A DNA stretch of 64,000 nt from Metellina segmentata (lineage: Eukaryota; Arthropoda; Arachnida; Araneae; Tetragnathidae): positions 120,296,557 through 120,360,556 of the forward strand of contig OX375879.1 in the NCBI GenBank assembly GCA_947359465.1, written 5' to 3'. The notes under the pieces were generated by a model. That model was not told where the DNA came from. It ran no database searches and saw only the letters and a list, made by a program, of their open reading frames with translations. Positions 43,438 through 54,737 of this stretch are shown here, piece by piece; the first letter of the stretch is position 1; the number at the start of each line of letters is the position of its first letter. Position numbers and translations under genes: made by a program.

Positions 43438-45792
43438 CGGTGATAGGGAAAATGACTCTTTTCAGGGATCGGATCGGAACCGCTCACTCACTAAAAAGAG
43501 CTAGCTCTTTTTGATGACTCACCGCTCCTTTGAGATATATAATAATGTATATTACATATCGAAATGTATACAATATGTTTGGGCCATCGAACATCCCTCG
43601 TTGTCACGTGAGCGCATGTGTCCAGACGAAGAGGCGCCAAGCGTGCTTGAAACACTCACGTACACAACACTTGAAACACTCACTCATCCAGCAATTGCGC
43701 AGTTTACCTCTAAAATCAATAAAAGGAGGGAGACGGGGCCCCGAGGACGATAGGCATTGCAGCATAGGGCTGCTAATCTGTAAAATTTAATTGCTAAGGC
43801 ATAAGATGGCCCAAAACCATGTCAATTCATATAACTTTGAAATTGTCCATAAAGAATAAATTACTTTGAGGACACTTCTACTTTTGTAATTCCCGTCATG
43901 AACCCGTTGAGATTACAGAAGTAGCAATTAAAATATCCAAACAAGTTAAAAATCTCATTTTTGACCAAGAATTCTAAAAAAGTTTTCAATTGTATTAGAT
44001 AGAGTATTTATTTGACTTTCCAAAACATATTTAACTTTTTCTCTGTTAATTACTTGAAGAAGTATTAAGATTTTAATCAAGGCGGGAAAACAAGAAGTAA
44101 GAATGGAAAACACTGGAAATGGCCATTAAAAGGCCAAAAACATGGCAAAATCTAAATTTAAACCTTACTTTTTTTTGCAAATATAATTTTAGAAAGTTTT
44201 TTCAAATATTTAAATGGTTTCTCTTTTGAAAATGGAGTGAACTTTTTTAAAGAGAAGGAAGAACAAAATTGTTTACACAAAGAGCAAACGCAAGGGAGCA
44301 AGCGATGCACTTGAAACTACCTTTAACTCTAAATTAATATTTTTGCATTATTTCTTCACTTCAAATGTTATAATACAAAAACTTATAACTGGATTCTAGT
44401 AAACTTTTGAGAGTTTGTTATTTATAATGTTGTCAAGTGAATGAACTAGAATAATTATGCTGAGTTCAAAAGTTTCTAAATTATTACTATTTATTTAAGA
44501 AATAGGACTGTAAAACTATAAAAAATCTTCTATTTATTTTTCAATCACTTGTAAAATTGTTGTTTTTTTAAATATCCTTTTATTCTAGTTCATTCCCTAG
44601 AAATATGCATGTAGTTTATTTTGGTAGCATCATTTTTCAAATTGGTTGAATAGATTTTCATGTAGCACATTTGAAGTTTTTGACACATTTCTTTAAAATT
44701 TCATACATAATTATCATATTTTTACAAAATTATTAATATATACTTTTAATATTTATAGCCCATTGCTATTGTTTAAAACACAAAACATAAAAATATCATT
44801 AAAATGTTTCTATACCACATTTAAAAAAAGTGTCTTGGACGTGTTTGGATACATTAAGATTTCTTTCTAAAACCACTTAGTTACCAAATGAGACTTCCTA
44901 ATAATTTAAACGATATTTTAAAATCAAATAATAAAAATATTAATAATTTATTTAAGTACTTAAGATTTTTAACTATTTATTTTAAGATATAGGTATATAA
45001 TACCCTCGAATACTCGTTGTCCCCAAGGTTTTCAAAATCCAAGTCCCCTCCCTGTCTTTTAATAAAATATTTTCAAAATGCCTTGTTTTGTGAAGGCAAT
45101 GCAATAAAAACGAGTTACGTTTAATTTAATTTTGTGTAGCTTTATTAAAATGATATCACTCCCGAGAAATCAAGGTTTTATTATAATTATTATATTAATG
45201 TTAAGTGAATAACATAATAACTGTTAGAATATGTTTTGATAACAACCTTAAGACTAGTTTTAATTAGTGCTAAAAGGCGTTATAGGACTTAAGCCGTAAA
45301 AACACCCTTTCAATCTAAAATTGAATTAAATTTAAAAAATAACATTTATGATAATACATAGATATTTAAAAATTTGAAACTTCAAAAAAGTAACAAAAAG
45401 CTAGGGAGCGCAAAAGAACGAATGCAGAATTGACTCTTCGAGAGCGATAGTTATCGAAAAGAGCCAAAGAGTTAACTCCCAAAAGAATCAACTCCCAAAA
45501 GAATCAGTCAGCGCAAACGATCGAATGCGTAAATGATTCTTCGAAAGAGCCAACGCTCGAAAAGAATCAACTCCCAAAGAATCAACTCCCAAAAGAATCA
45601 CTGAGCTGGTGATCGCATGCGGAAATGACTCTTCGAGAGTGGAAGCGCTGATTCGTTAAAAAAGAGTTACCGCTCTTCAACTCTGATTGGTTAAAAAAGA
45701 GCTATAGCTCTTTTTTGACGAATCAGCGCTCGCTGACTCCGTCAAGAGAGCTAACTCTTTGAGTCAGCTCCTGAGCGGATCGCCCATCTCTA
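43438..45792. mobile_element. Putative non-autonomous hAT element, nested
   Basis: An exact 8-bp duplication GTCAGAGT (43430-43437, 45793-45800) flanks it. Ends are CGGTGATAGGGAAAATGACT and, inverted, TAGAGATGGGCGATCC, an imperfect but hAT-like pair. Subterminal zones are packed with short motifs (AAAGAGCTAGCTCTTTTT at the left, AAGAGCTATAGCTCTTTTTT and CAACTCCCAAAAGAATCA at the right), as hAT transposases bind. The 1.9-kb interior is AT-rich with no ORF. Confidence 0.6.
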
Positions 45793-45800
45793 GTCAGAGT

Positions 45801-46860
45801 ACGAATGTCTCTCGCCTTGGATGCAGCTAACATGTATGCCTTCCTTTGCTTTAGTTGATTAAATTCTTGTTGTTACTGTTAGACTTTAGTTTATCTTTAT
45901 CCCACCCGCTGATCATTATTAAAATTTAATAATAATTTAAATATTTCTTCTTTTTCTTTCGACCAAGAGATGTGGTTATTTAGACCTTATGTGTTGTGGA
46001 ATCAATAAAAATAAATTCGAAACACAATGTATAAAGTGGTTACAAAACAGTTGTAAATAATCGTCGTTACCAATTAGCTGGATTTCAAAATTTTACTGCT
46101 GAAATCTGAAGATAAAACCTAATTGTGCATTTCATTACACGTGAGTACTTATAAATATTTGAGTTAAATATGAATAATAATTTGCAAATAATCTATGCTT
46201 ATGAACTTAGATGACTTTTAGTTTACAAATAATTATTTTAATAATTAAAGGATAAATAAGTGTTTAAACGAAGTACATTTATCATATTTCTCCTTGCCGG
46301 CTTAAAAATAAATTTGTTTCATATTAATCCTTATACATCTTTAAATATGCACCATAACTAAGAAAACTTTAATGAATTCAACATTATGTTAATATTACAC
46401 TGGTATAATACACAAAGCTTAATTTGTCAGTTTTTAATTCATTTCAGAAAATATGTTTCATTAATGCCGATACACTATCAAAAAAGATTAACTCATATAG
46501 TGTTTCAACAAACAATAATTTGAACAGAAATATTTTAAATGCAACCATAATAAAGTTAAAGGCTCTTGTGTTCTTATTTCGCTAGGGAAATTTAATAAAT
46601 GCTCTTTACGAGTTTTAAATAAATGATGTTTTAAATTATTTTTTAATTTGATTTAAAATTTATTATCACGTTTTTAATTAATTTATTAATTATGACGTGT
46701 TTAATTTTTTTCGTATAAGATTTACAGTGAATGTTCCACAAGCACTCATAAGACTTGTAGTCTTCTATAAATTCAAGAGTTTGTTCGTTATTCATGAAAC
46801 ACACTAAAAAAAAAAAAAACACAAACACAACAACTTCGGTTCACCAAAACACTGAAAATT
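45801..46860. other. AT-rich interior of the TIR element
   Basis: No gene recognised between the nested hAT element and the right subterminal palindromes of the 42914-47041 element. Confidence 0.45.
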
Positions 46861-47190
46861 GAAAGTTGAAGCGAATAGAGATCCAAGGCTGTTGGAACTC
46901 CTTGCGCTACGCTGTGCGCTATGAAAAACTGCTACTTCTGACTCATCTCGGGCATGCCTTGACGCATGCGTCTCTTGCGTCGAGGCATGCGCTGAGTCAT
47001 GCGCTTAGCGCAAGCAAAAGCGCACAAGTGTGGACATACCTATTGACCTTCATAAGTGGCAAAGAAGAGTGTGTGGCTGCTTTTTATTTTTAGCAACTAA
47101 AAATAGGACGAATATTTAATTGTATTCGATGTTTTGAAGAGTTTACAACAAAGGGGATAGTAGGTAATATTATTTCTGAGATAACGTATA

Positions 47191-47336
47191 CCGACAATGG
47201 TCCGTTTAAGTTTTCATGCGTGACAAATGTCTTTAAAACAAAGACATTAGAAAAATAACTTCAAATTGATTGTTTGAATTTAGCTTTGTTTTAAAGACAT
47301 TTGCCACGCATGAAAACGTATAGGAACCGTTGTCGG
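47191..47336. repeat. Foldback repeat, 53-bp arms
   Basis: 47191-47243 (CCGACAATGGTCCGTTTAAG, then TTTTCATGCGTGACAAATGT, CTTTAAAACAAAG) pairs with 47284-47336 across a 40-bp loop; only a few positions differ. Probably a small foldback or MITE-type element. Confidence 0.88.
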
Positions 47337-47459
47337 TGCATGTTATAAAGCTGTAAATTAAGGCAACTAAGTACTCCATTCAAGTTATATCTTTTCTATA
47401 AATCGAGGTAAATAGCCTTTTTTGTGTTCGTAATCAATATCTTCGTCAAATGCGGCTAA

Positions 47460-47600
47460 ATTCGTATTGCGAAAATATAAAATTTACAATAGAAAAATTA
47501 TTTATTTAAAGGAAATCACATTTAAGGTATCGATCTGGTGAAAAATTTCCCCCAGATTTTAAATTAGTTGAAATTTTTAATCTATCTTTAACGATGCCGA
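47460..47600 (+). repeat. Dispersed repeat family R2, copy 1
   Basis: TTCGTATTGCGAAAATATAA, AAAAATTATTTATT, a TAAGGTA box, AAATTTCCCCCAGATTTTAA and TCTTTAACGA follow in the same order at 51862-52010 and 62726-62880. No coding content. Confidence 0.7.
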
Positions 47601-47803
47601 TTTTACAAAAAAGAACTAAACAATGCCAGACAAACATTTTGTTTTGCTTTTCTTCTCTCGAATCGTTTATGTGCAGGAAATGAATCTGTGCGACAATCTC
47701 AGGCGACTTGTCTGAGCGATCGATCTCCTTCATGTGAAGGGGCCCTTAATTGACCACACTTAATGACCACAATTCTTGTTGTCACGGTATAACTTATTTT
47801 TGT

Positions 47804-47915
47804 GGTGACCAAATCAAGATCTGATCAGTTTTCTAATGACGAGACATCTCGTCCATCAAGATCAGGTCAGTCTTGCTAAGGACGAGATACTTCGTCGAGA
47901 CAAATACCAGGAGGG
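47804..47915. mobile_element. TTAA-family MITE, right part
   Basis: AAATCAAGATCTGATCAGTT, TGACGAGACATCTCGTCCAT, AAGGACGAGATACTTCGTCG and AATACCAGGAGGG end in TTAA at 47916. The left end is not clear. Confidence 0.75.
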
Positions 47916-47919
47916 TTAA

Positions 47920-49090
47920 GTGTTGCGGAGGGAAACGTCGGCGATCAGAAAGGAAGAAGAAACAAGCAGCTTTGGTAAGTAGATCTGGTTGAAGTCATGG
48001 TTAGCGAGAAGGGGAAGTTCAAAAGGTGAAAGTGGTAACAAGGTGTATTGGGAAAAACATGCAACTGCAAGGAAACAGACTACAGGGTGAAAATAGAAGA
48101 AACAAAAGTGCAGTAGTCTGGAACTCGATGCGACATATGTGTGGTAGAAATGATGCTTTAGAAGTTTTAGTATCGTTTGATGCATACCAGTCTAAAAATT
48201 TCGAACACTTATCCCAACAATGGAACAGTTTTGGCTGTTGGAATTCCACTCTTCTGCCAGTAATCATGGTTGCGAATAGAATACCTGGAATCAGAACGTA
48301 AAAATAGACAAATTTTGAAACATATCTACTGTGTTACAATGGTTTTAGTGTATTTCTTCTTATTTATTCTGCAAAATATAGAATAGGTCATGTCTAATGA
48401 GGGTTCCAGTAAAGTTACATTTTTCTCAAACCGGGTTCTATATCTTCAATTTTGGACAGTACCAGATTTGTATGACTGGGTGGAACTACGTCACGGATGT
48501 AAAGACGCGAGAGTAGTTTAAACTGGTTTGGTAATGACTCATAGAAGAATTAAACAAAATGTAATCTGTCCTTGAAAGTGGTCGATTGTTTACATGTCTC
48601 ATATCAAACTCGTAGCTTACAATTGGGTCTGTCAAAAGTGCACATAATAACATACTTCTCCCACTAATTCTATGCCTTCACGACACGCTAGAACTTCATT
48701 GATGCCGTCGCAAGGTCATAGGTTTCGAAACTTCGTAAATTAAACACAAATTGCCGTCAATGAAATTGAAGAAAGTCCTTGCTTTGAGAATCGTTGATTT
48801 GAAACGCTCAAGAGATTGTGATTTGTGTACGATGGATTCCAAATCTCATGAAAAAGAACGGATAGTAGTGAATAAATTTGTTTTCTGAGGATTAAAATGG
48901 CCTTTTAAACATGTATGAAAATAAAATTGGTTGCCAATTTTTCAATTCATAAAAGACGTTTTATCCAAAGTCTTCTCTTTGGAAAGGGAAATATCTTCAC
49001 AATTCGGAAAGATATAAATCAAATAGAAAATGAAACAGGGGACGAAAAAATAGGCTAGCAAAAGAGCAATACAAGAAACTCGCAGAAAGT
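47920..49090. other. Spacer sequence, nothing recognised
   Basis: Open frames of up to 91 codons overlap on both strands at 47916-48301 with no recognisable domain. I see no splice-consistent or family signal. Confidence 0.45.
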
Positions 49091-49091
49091 C

Positions 49092-49370
49092 TCAAATGTC
49101 CTGACGTTGGTTCGATGTGGAAATTTGGAGAGTGGGGTGCCATGTCAGGTGTCGTCCTAGCCATTTGACCGTGGTACGAAAATTACAAGGTATTTTCTTC
49201 CAAATTGATCCCAGACAGACACCAATAGCCCGTTGTGCACACAAATTTCGCCGGAACGAACCCCCCTCCCCCTTGCACGATGAGCATTAGTTGGACCGAG
49301 TTTCGAACTCGCAACTCTGCGATTGCTAATCCGTTACTTCTCAATTGACTTACCACAGCCCTTGCATTTA
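49092..49370. mobile_element. Two SINE pieces in opposite orientation
   Basis: 49092-49240 reads on the plus strand as SINE body and tail (GGAAATTTGGAGAGTGGGGT, GCCATTTGACCGTGGTACGA, ATTGATCCCAGACAGACACC, AATAGCCCGTTGTGC). 49285-49365 reads on the minus strand as an alpha head (AGTAACGGATTAGCAATCGC, GCGAGTTCGAAACTCGGTCC). Together they look like a rearranged or nested pair. Confidence 0.65.
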
Positions 49371-49892
49371 TAAAGAAAAATGTACTGTTTTAAACGTATA
49401 TTCTCTACTGACTATTTAAAATAAGTTTATCTCTTCTCCAATGTGTCCATGGCTGGCATATCAACTGGAAGAGATGAAAATGACACTACTGTTGCAATCC
49501 TTTGGTAACTTATATTCACAAAACTTATGTGCATTTTAATTAGTCATCAAATAAAACTTCAAAAAAAATTTCATTTTTCATCACAGTCATTGTTAATGAA
49601 AGACACACCATTGTCACACATTTGTTTTCAATTTTTGACACTTCCGTTTCAATGTTTATCTCATTTCAATGGTTGAGATGAAAAAGCTTGAAAATCACGT
49701 TGTTGGGTGGGTTCTTTTTGTTGCTTCCAAAATTATAAAAAATCAAGCCAGCAGTCTTTTGTCCCAAGATAATTTATTAGATGAAAAGGGACACGATACA
49801 TAACCTAGATATTACATGAACAGAAAATATTGTCTGGTTATAAATGACGGTAGCGTACATTAACTTAATCCGGAGGGAAAAAAAGCAACTAT

Positions 49893-50122
49893 TCCGTTTC
49901 TTCCCACTCGTCTTTCTCAAGACTCTCCCTGATCCTGGCAACCCTTCTCCTGGTTGTCGCTCTCGTCACTCGCCAACCGCTCCAGTTGGCACTTGCCAAT
50001 CTCTCCAGTTGAACGACAGCTTCCTGACACACGTCATCAGAGCATTGGTCCTCCGAGAGAAACAAGATATCAGAGTGATGAAGCATTTTTTTTTCCTTAC
50101 AACTCACATAACTAAATAACCG
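49893..50122 (-). CDS. Possible orphan terminal exon, unrecognised
   Basis: A minus-strand frame of up to 78 codons includes SDDVCQEAVVQLERLASANW, then SGWRVTRATTRRRVARIRES and LEKDEWEETE before a TAG at about 49889. Its composition (basic arginine-rich helix, acidic C-terminus) looks protein-like. An AATAAA on the minus strand lies about 115 bp downstream (near 49775). I cannot name a family, and no upstream exon was recognised. It may belong to a repeat. Confidence 0.3.
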
Positions 50123-50339
50123 CATCTATTTTTTTGAAAGAATCACAGAAAACATTGTATGGATCAAGAAAGAAAATTCGTTAGAAGTCACACAGTGAAG
50201 ACTGCAAGTTGCAGAACTGATATATGTGTGTCAATACCTCAATTTTTAAAAGTGTTAAGAAATTTTATTGGGGTTCATCTGTAGACATCATTTAAGAAAG
50301 AAAAATGTTTTTTTTTTCCCTCACATATATCTGACATTA

Positions 50340-50500
50340 GCCACTGCGTGGCCAGCACGGCGTTGCCCATGACAGTTCTTTTCGTGGGGTCAGGTGGGAC
50401 CATTGCTCATTAACGCTCGCCAACCCCCTGGGATTGCTACTCGTTCCCATTTGGTTTGCAAAGCAAACCAACACCATAGGCAACGCCACGATGGCCACAA
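50340..50500 (-). repeat. Palindrome-rich repeat, second copy
   Basis: CACTGCGTGGCCAGCACGGC, AACGCTCGCCAACCCCCTGG and GGTTTGCAAAGCAAACC correspond in reverse orientation to the block at 1684-1780. AAGCTCGCCAACCCCCGG at 50944 is a further partial copy. Confidence 0.5.
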
Positions 50501-51020
50501 AGTGGCTTGTTATAAATAAATGCCAGTAAATTTATTTTAAAATATTTTAGATTAAAATTTAAAAATCGGGCTGGACAGAGTAAATTTGCAAACAAATATG
50601 ACCCGAGCATGTCGCCTAATTCCTTCCACCACAGCCCCATCTGTGTGGGAGAAAAAACATGAATTTAAAGAATGAGGACCACTTCCACCCGCATTACACG
50701 GGCAAAAATGAATCTGATCTCTTAAACGATCGTGAAGGTCAAATTCTCCGCAGCGAACACCGACGTCAAACTCGGCACATTTCCAAAAAGTTCGAAAATG
50801 TTGGTTCAAGGGAGAAAAAAACTAATCAGTTCATTTTATATCGTTCTGGATTTTGTTTAAAAATTCCCATTCGACAAAAATGTGCAAAAAATTAGGCCTA
50901 CATGTGTGCCAAATTTCATTTTCATAAAAATTAAAAACAAAAAAGCTCGCCAACCCCCGGTAAGAGCTACACAATTCCAAAAACGATCGCAATAGGCCAA
51001 TATATTGGTCCGGCGTTTAT
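50501..51020. other. Spacer sequence with short repeat pieces
   Basis: 50895-50945 carries TGTGTGCCAAATTTCATTTT, part of a dispersed non-coding repeat also seen at 23850 and 52235. Overlapping short frames on both strands at 50552-50895 are not recognisable. Confidence 0.45.
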
Positions 51021-51030
51021 TAAATACTTA

Positions 51031-51730
51031 CCCCGCTCGCGATTTTCCAAACCCTCATAGGGACTACAACTGGGGGCGGGGCTAACCGTAACGGCCAATG
51101 ATCGCGAGCGCTGCATAGGAATCTCCTTCACTACGCTAAAGACAACTGAAATCCTGTCTGTGATCCTGTTTGCAGTGTAATAATTATCTAAGTTAGTGTT
51201 TTATGTATGCTTTTTGTTACATCAGAATGGTCATAAACCAGGGTTGGATACGACACCATCATCCTAAAGCAAAGGGGACGACAGAGGGGCGGAAAAATAT
51301 CAGCTGGTAGTGTGTTCTGGAGTGGTTCTTGGATTATTTATGTAAAATCAACGGAAGCTTTTAAAAATATAAGAAGGGTATTAAAAATTAGGAAAAGTAA
51401 TTTAGAATCAAAAGGAATTAAATTGGAATTTTTTTTAAATAATTTGGAGGATCTAAGAGTTTTTTTTGCCAGCTGGATTCGAACTCGGGAAGTCATCCTC
51501 CTCTGCCGACGCCAAACTGAAAGCAGGTGACTTTAGCCATTAGGCCATTGTTGCTTCACGAAAAGAAGCTCTTTAAAAAAAGAGATCATTTTATATTTGG
51601 TTGATTTCAGTCTCATTGGCCGTTATGGTTAGCCCCGCCCCCAGTTGTAGTATCATTGGCCGTTATGGTTAACCCCTCCCCCAGTTGAGCCTTACCTATG
51701 AGGGTTTGGAAAATAGCACCCCGCTCCTCA
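51031..51730. mobile_element. TIR element with tRNA-like core
   Basis: 51031-51109 (CGATTTTCCAAACCCTCATA, AACTGGGGGCGGGGCTAACC, GTAACGGCCAATGA) is inverted at 51613-51730, where the module CATTGGCCGTTATGGTTA is present twice. The arms enclose about 500 bp that include a tRNA-like segment at 51463-51560. No target duplication was identified. Confidence 0.65.
51463..51560 (-). ncRNA. tRNA-like Pol III promoter (SINE head or tRNA relic)
   Basis: The minus strand carries an A-box-like TGGCCTAATGGCTAAAG and a B box GAGTTCGAATCC about 50 bp apart. The anticodon stem and acceptor ends do not pair cleanly, so I do not call a functional tRNA. It differs from both SINE head types in this window. Confidence 0.45.
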
Positions 51731-51861
51731 AGGTCTCAAAGATAGATACTTGAATTAAAGGAATATATAAACATAATTTAGTGGCGGGACATTGCTAGCC
51801 TCGCCATACGTGCGTTGAAACGCCTCATGCGAACAGTGCCTAACGATCGCGAAGGCCAAAT

Positions 51862-52010
51862 TCGTATTGGAAAAAATATGAAAGTTACAGTTGAAAAATG
51901 ATTTGTTTGAAGAAAGTCACATTTTTATGTATCGATCTGATGTAAAATTTTCCTTAGATTTAAAGTCCATTGAAATTTGTACTCTTCTTTAACGACCCAT
52001 GATATAGTAA
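51862..52010 (+). repeat. Dispersed repeat family R2, copy 2
   Basis: TTCGTATTGGAAAAAATATG, GTTGAAAAATGATTTG, CGATCTGATGTAAAATTTTC, CTTAGATTTAAAGTCCATTG and CTTTAACGACCC align with 47460-47600 and 62726-62880. Confidence 0.7.
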
Positions 52011-52459
52011 AACGAACTCCAGTTAAACTGTTTGTTGGTTTTGTTCGTCGGCTGAAATGGTTGCTCTGAAAATGAAACGGAAAAACTGAATTTAGAATCT
52101 GTTCCGTACTGTGTTTATTATGTTGCCATTCTGAGGAAAACAATAATAATTAAATGCCAAAAAACTAATTAAAAAATGTTCTAGATTAAATATTAAAATT
52201 CGGGCTGGACACAAAAATCGCAAAATATTAGGACTACCTGAGTGCCAAATTTCACTATTGTGCGTGCCAGAGATTCGTCAGGATACTGCTAGCACAACAC
52301 AAACAGTTCCTTTTATAATTCTAGGGGTGCCATTACAGATTTTTCAAGTCTCAATTTTAAAAATATGTTAACCTTTTACGTTAACACAAAAGTTTAAATA
52401 CACATTTTTTCATTGTTATTTTTTTATCTTATTTTAGGGCTGGATGGGTTTATGAAATG

Positions 52460-53073
52460 TAACTTCAAATTAGCAACTAGAAGTTGAAATAGTGTTTGAT
52501 TGATTGTTTCAATACGCGCATATTCCGAAGTTCGAATCCGCTAATAAATCATCATCAAGTAATGGATGCACACTAAAAACTCATATCCCTCCCTGACACT
52601 GAAGATAGAAAACACACCCTTTGTAAGTCATAATCAACGAGCTTGTATCTACAGCTTGGCTAACCCAACAAGCCCCCTTAATTGTATAAATACAGAGCAC
52701 TAAACAGTTGGACATATTTATTTATAATCAGACGTAAATTAAGTACATAAACCACGATATTGAGAGGAAAGTGAGGTAATCTAAAATGGGAAATAGAATA
52801 AGAGAAATACAGCTGAAATGTAAAAATTTATTTCACGAAAGGCTTTCGTTAGCATTTTATACATTGTACCCGCATAACATCATGCAATCGCTTGTTATTT
52901 TCCAAGACAAATGATTATAGTATCAAACACATTGTATACCTCAAGGTTGAGATATCAGTCTCAATGTATGTTATTACGTCCACACATAGTATCACAACGC
53001 GTAGCGTTTTCATGAGTAGATGAAAACCGCTCCAATTTAAAATTATGCCACGGTACGGGAGTTGATCTTCATT
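52460..53073 (-). promoter_or_regulatory. 3'UTR and flank of the minus-strand P450
   Basis: Matched in reverse complement by 35374-36166. Shared blocks include GAAAACGCTACGCGTTGT, ACATTGAGACTGATATCTCA, GTATACAATGTGTTTGAT and TACCTCACTTTCCTCTCAAT. AATAAA lies at 52717-52722 on the minus strand. Homology continues past the poly(A) signal to CAACTTCTAGTTGCTAAT near 52470, which sets the inner edge of arm B. Confidence 0.85.
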
Positions 53074-53169
53074 TTACTTGACAAGGGGGCAGTCTTCCCT
53101 GATTTCCACTTGGACAATTATTTCCTTTGGTTGTAGAAGATTTTGACTCAGGTTGAATTCCAACGGCAC
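53074..53169 (-). CDS. Second P450 (CYP3 clan), last exon
   Basis: On the minus strand the acceptor is TTCTTGTAG and the exon encodes VPLEFNLSQNLLQPKEIIVQ then VEIREDCPLVK and TAA (96 nt). It has the same length and phase as the plus-strand last exon. Six residues differ. The preceding intron is 1.9 kb. Confidence 0.93.
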   Translation of the reverse strand: MPLEFNLSQNLLQPKEIIVQVEIREDCPLVK

Positions 53170-53244
53170 CTACAAGAAACAAATTTATTTGCAAAATGAA
53201 TCACATTAATAAAACTAACAGACTAAGCAATTGCATGTGAGTCA

Positions 53245-53690
53245 ATTTTTTTAATGCTCATATATATTCATAGCAAGGAGGCCAGATTTTTATTTTGGAC
53301 TAAAGTTTTTGGGGTGCTTAACTTTATGGAACATTCACGTATGATGTACCTAGCCCATGTTATATTCTCTCTACCTCAAATATTTAATAATATCTGGTTC
53401 TTTGTGGGGAAGAGGTGGACCAGTTGGCAGGGTAATGGATTAGCAAGCGGAGCATTCTGAGTTCGATACTCAGTCAATCCGAAGACCGTCGTGTACACGG
53501 GGGACTGGTGCACGTCATGGCCTCAAATGTCTTCATGTTGGCGTAGCATGGAAGTTTAAAGAGGGTATGCCAGCTTTGTTGTTGATCTCGTCATCTGACC
53601 AATGTGTAAAATTAAGAGTAGTTCTTATATCTTTCCCTTCAGGGTGGATCCCGAAATGTCACCAATAGTGCGACGTTAATGAACTATCAA
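53245..53690 (+). mobile_element. tRNA-derived SINE, head type alpha, arm B copy
   Basis: Full order visible: upstream TAATATCTGGTTCTTTGTGG, head GGTAATGGATTAGCAAGCGG with B box GAGTTCGATACTC, linker GTGTACACGGGGGACTGGTG, body CATGGAAGTTTAAAGAGG and TCGTCATCTGACCAATG, tail CCCTTCAGGGTGGATCCCGA and TGCGACGTTAATGAAC. It is orthologous by position to 34340-34775 in arm A. Confidence 0.85.
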
Positions 53691-54734
53691 CTATCAACAC
53701 GGTTCTTTGTACACATGCCCTATAGGTCGAAACTAAACTGCATTCTCCGCAATCTAGTTATCTAAGACAAAAAAAATGTGTATTAACATATTTATCTCGA
53801 AGGTGTGCAGCATATCTTCTACACTCTAGGCCACAGTCCAAGTTTCTGAAAATAAGATATTTACAGATCTAATCAAACCTTTACATGACACTTGTCGCAA
53901 TTTAGCTTCAACAATTTCTTTCAAATAGCATAATGAAGAAGCGCTGCTTAATTTCCTTCACTAAAACACGAACCTCTGTCACTTTTTTTTAATCCATACA
54001 GAAAAATGCTGTTTTTTAAATACTCAAATTTATCCCTAAAAGGAAATGTGCGTGTCCTCGCAAAAACATCATTATTCAGCAAATAGTTATCAGAGGATTT
54101 CTTTCACGTAAAACCCTATCAGCTATCTTTATGTGATAAACAAAAATTGCTTTAACGAGCGATTAACTATCATTACTGCACACCGTTGAGAAACAATGAA
54201 AGAAAGAAGCGATAAGATTTGTAATTGACGGCGCACAGACACCACCATTTTGTCGAAATTCTTGTAGGTAATGCAAAATAATGGCGAGTACAACTGTTTC
54301 AACACGTGATTTGCAATAGCCTAAATTAAATATTTGAACATAAGAAAATATGATCCAAATCGTGAACTTCCTGGTTTTGGATTAAATTGCTGACTGGGGG
54401 CTGACTGAGAAGAATGAAAATGTACACAATATTGCTTCGCGACGAAATCGAATAAAGGAAGCATTAGATAAACCGGTTTCATCAAACCAAACTTGCTCAT
54501 TCACTTCTTCGTTTAAATATTTGAACCTTTGAATAAAAGCAAATATCTTTATTATCCATTTGCAGATGAATTATTTTCTCTTACATTCCATCTTAATATA
54601 CATATATGTCCCACGTATTAACTTCGATTTCACGATGTCATCTATAAACCAGCGAAGACAAATACATAAAATGAGCTTGACGGGAAAAAAATAAGAATGG
54701 AAGATGAATCCCGTATTCTCTATTAACGTCCCAC
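53691..54734 (-). other. Intron of the second P450, homologous to arm A
   Basis: Reverse complement matches 23970-24616 and 34171-34340 without the 9.5-kb transposon nest between them. It therefore holds the pre-insertion allele of the Tc1 site near 53915. Confidence 0.85.
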
Positions 54735-54737
54735 AGG

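Larger units (their letters stand above)
42914..47041. mobile_element. Unclassified 4.1-kb TIR element
   Basis: Left end AGGTATGTCTACACTTGTGC and right end GCACAAGTGTGGACATACCT are inverted copies with one mismatch, flanked by ATT (42911-42913 and 47042-47044). Both ends continue into palindromes built from GCATGCG (left ACATGCGTCAACGCATGC, right GCCTTGACGCATGCGTC). No transposase is present. A hAT-type element sits inside. Without it the element is about 1.8 kb. The 3-bp duplication does not settle the superfamily. Confidence 0.65.

Noticed and set aside
43511..43790. 80- and 86-codon plus-strand frames as genes
   Set aside because: They overlap each other inside a hAT-type element's subterminal region with no recognisable domain.
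51463..51560. Functional tRNA gene
   Set aside because: A- and B-box motifs are present, but the cloverleaf stems do not pair and the segment lies in a repeat.
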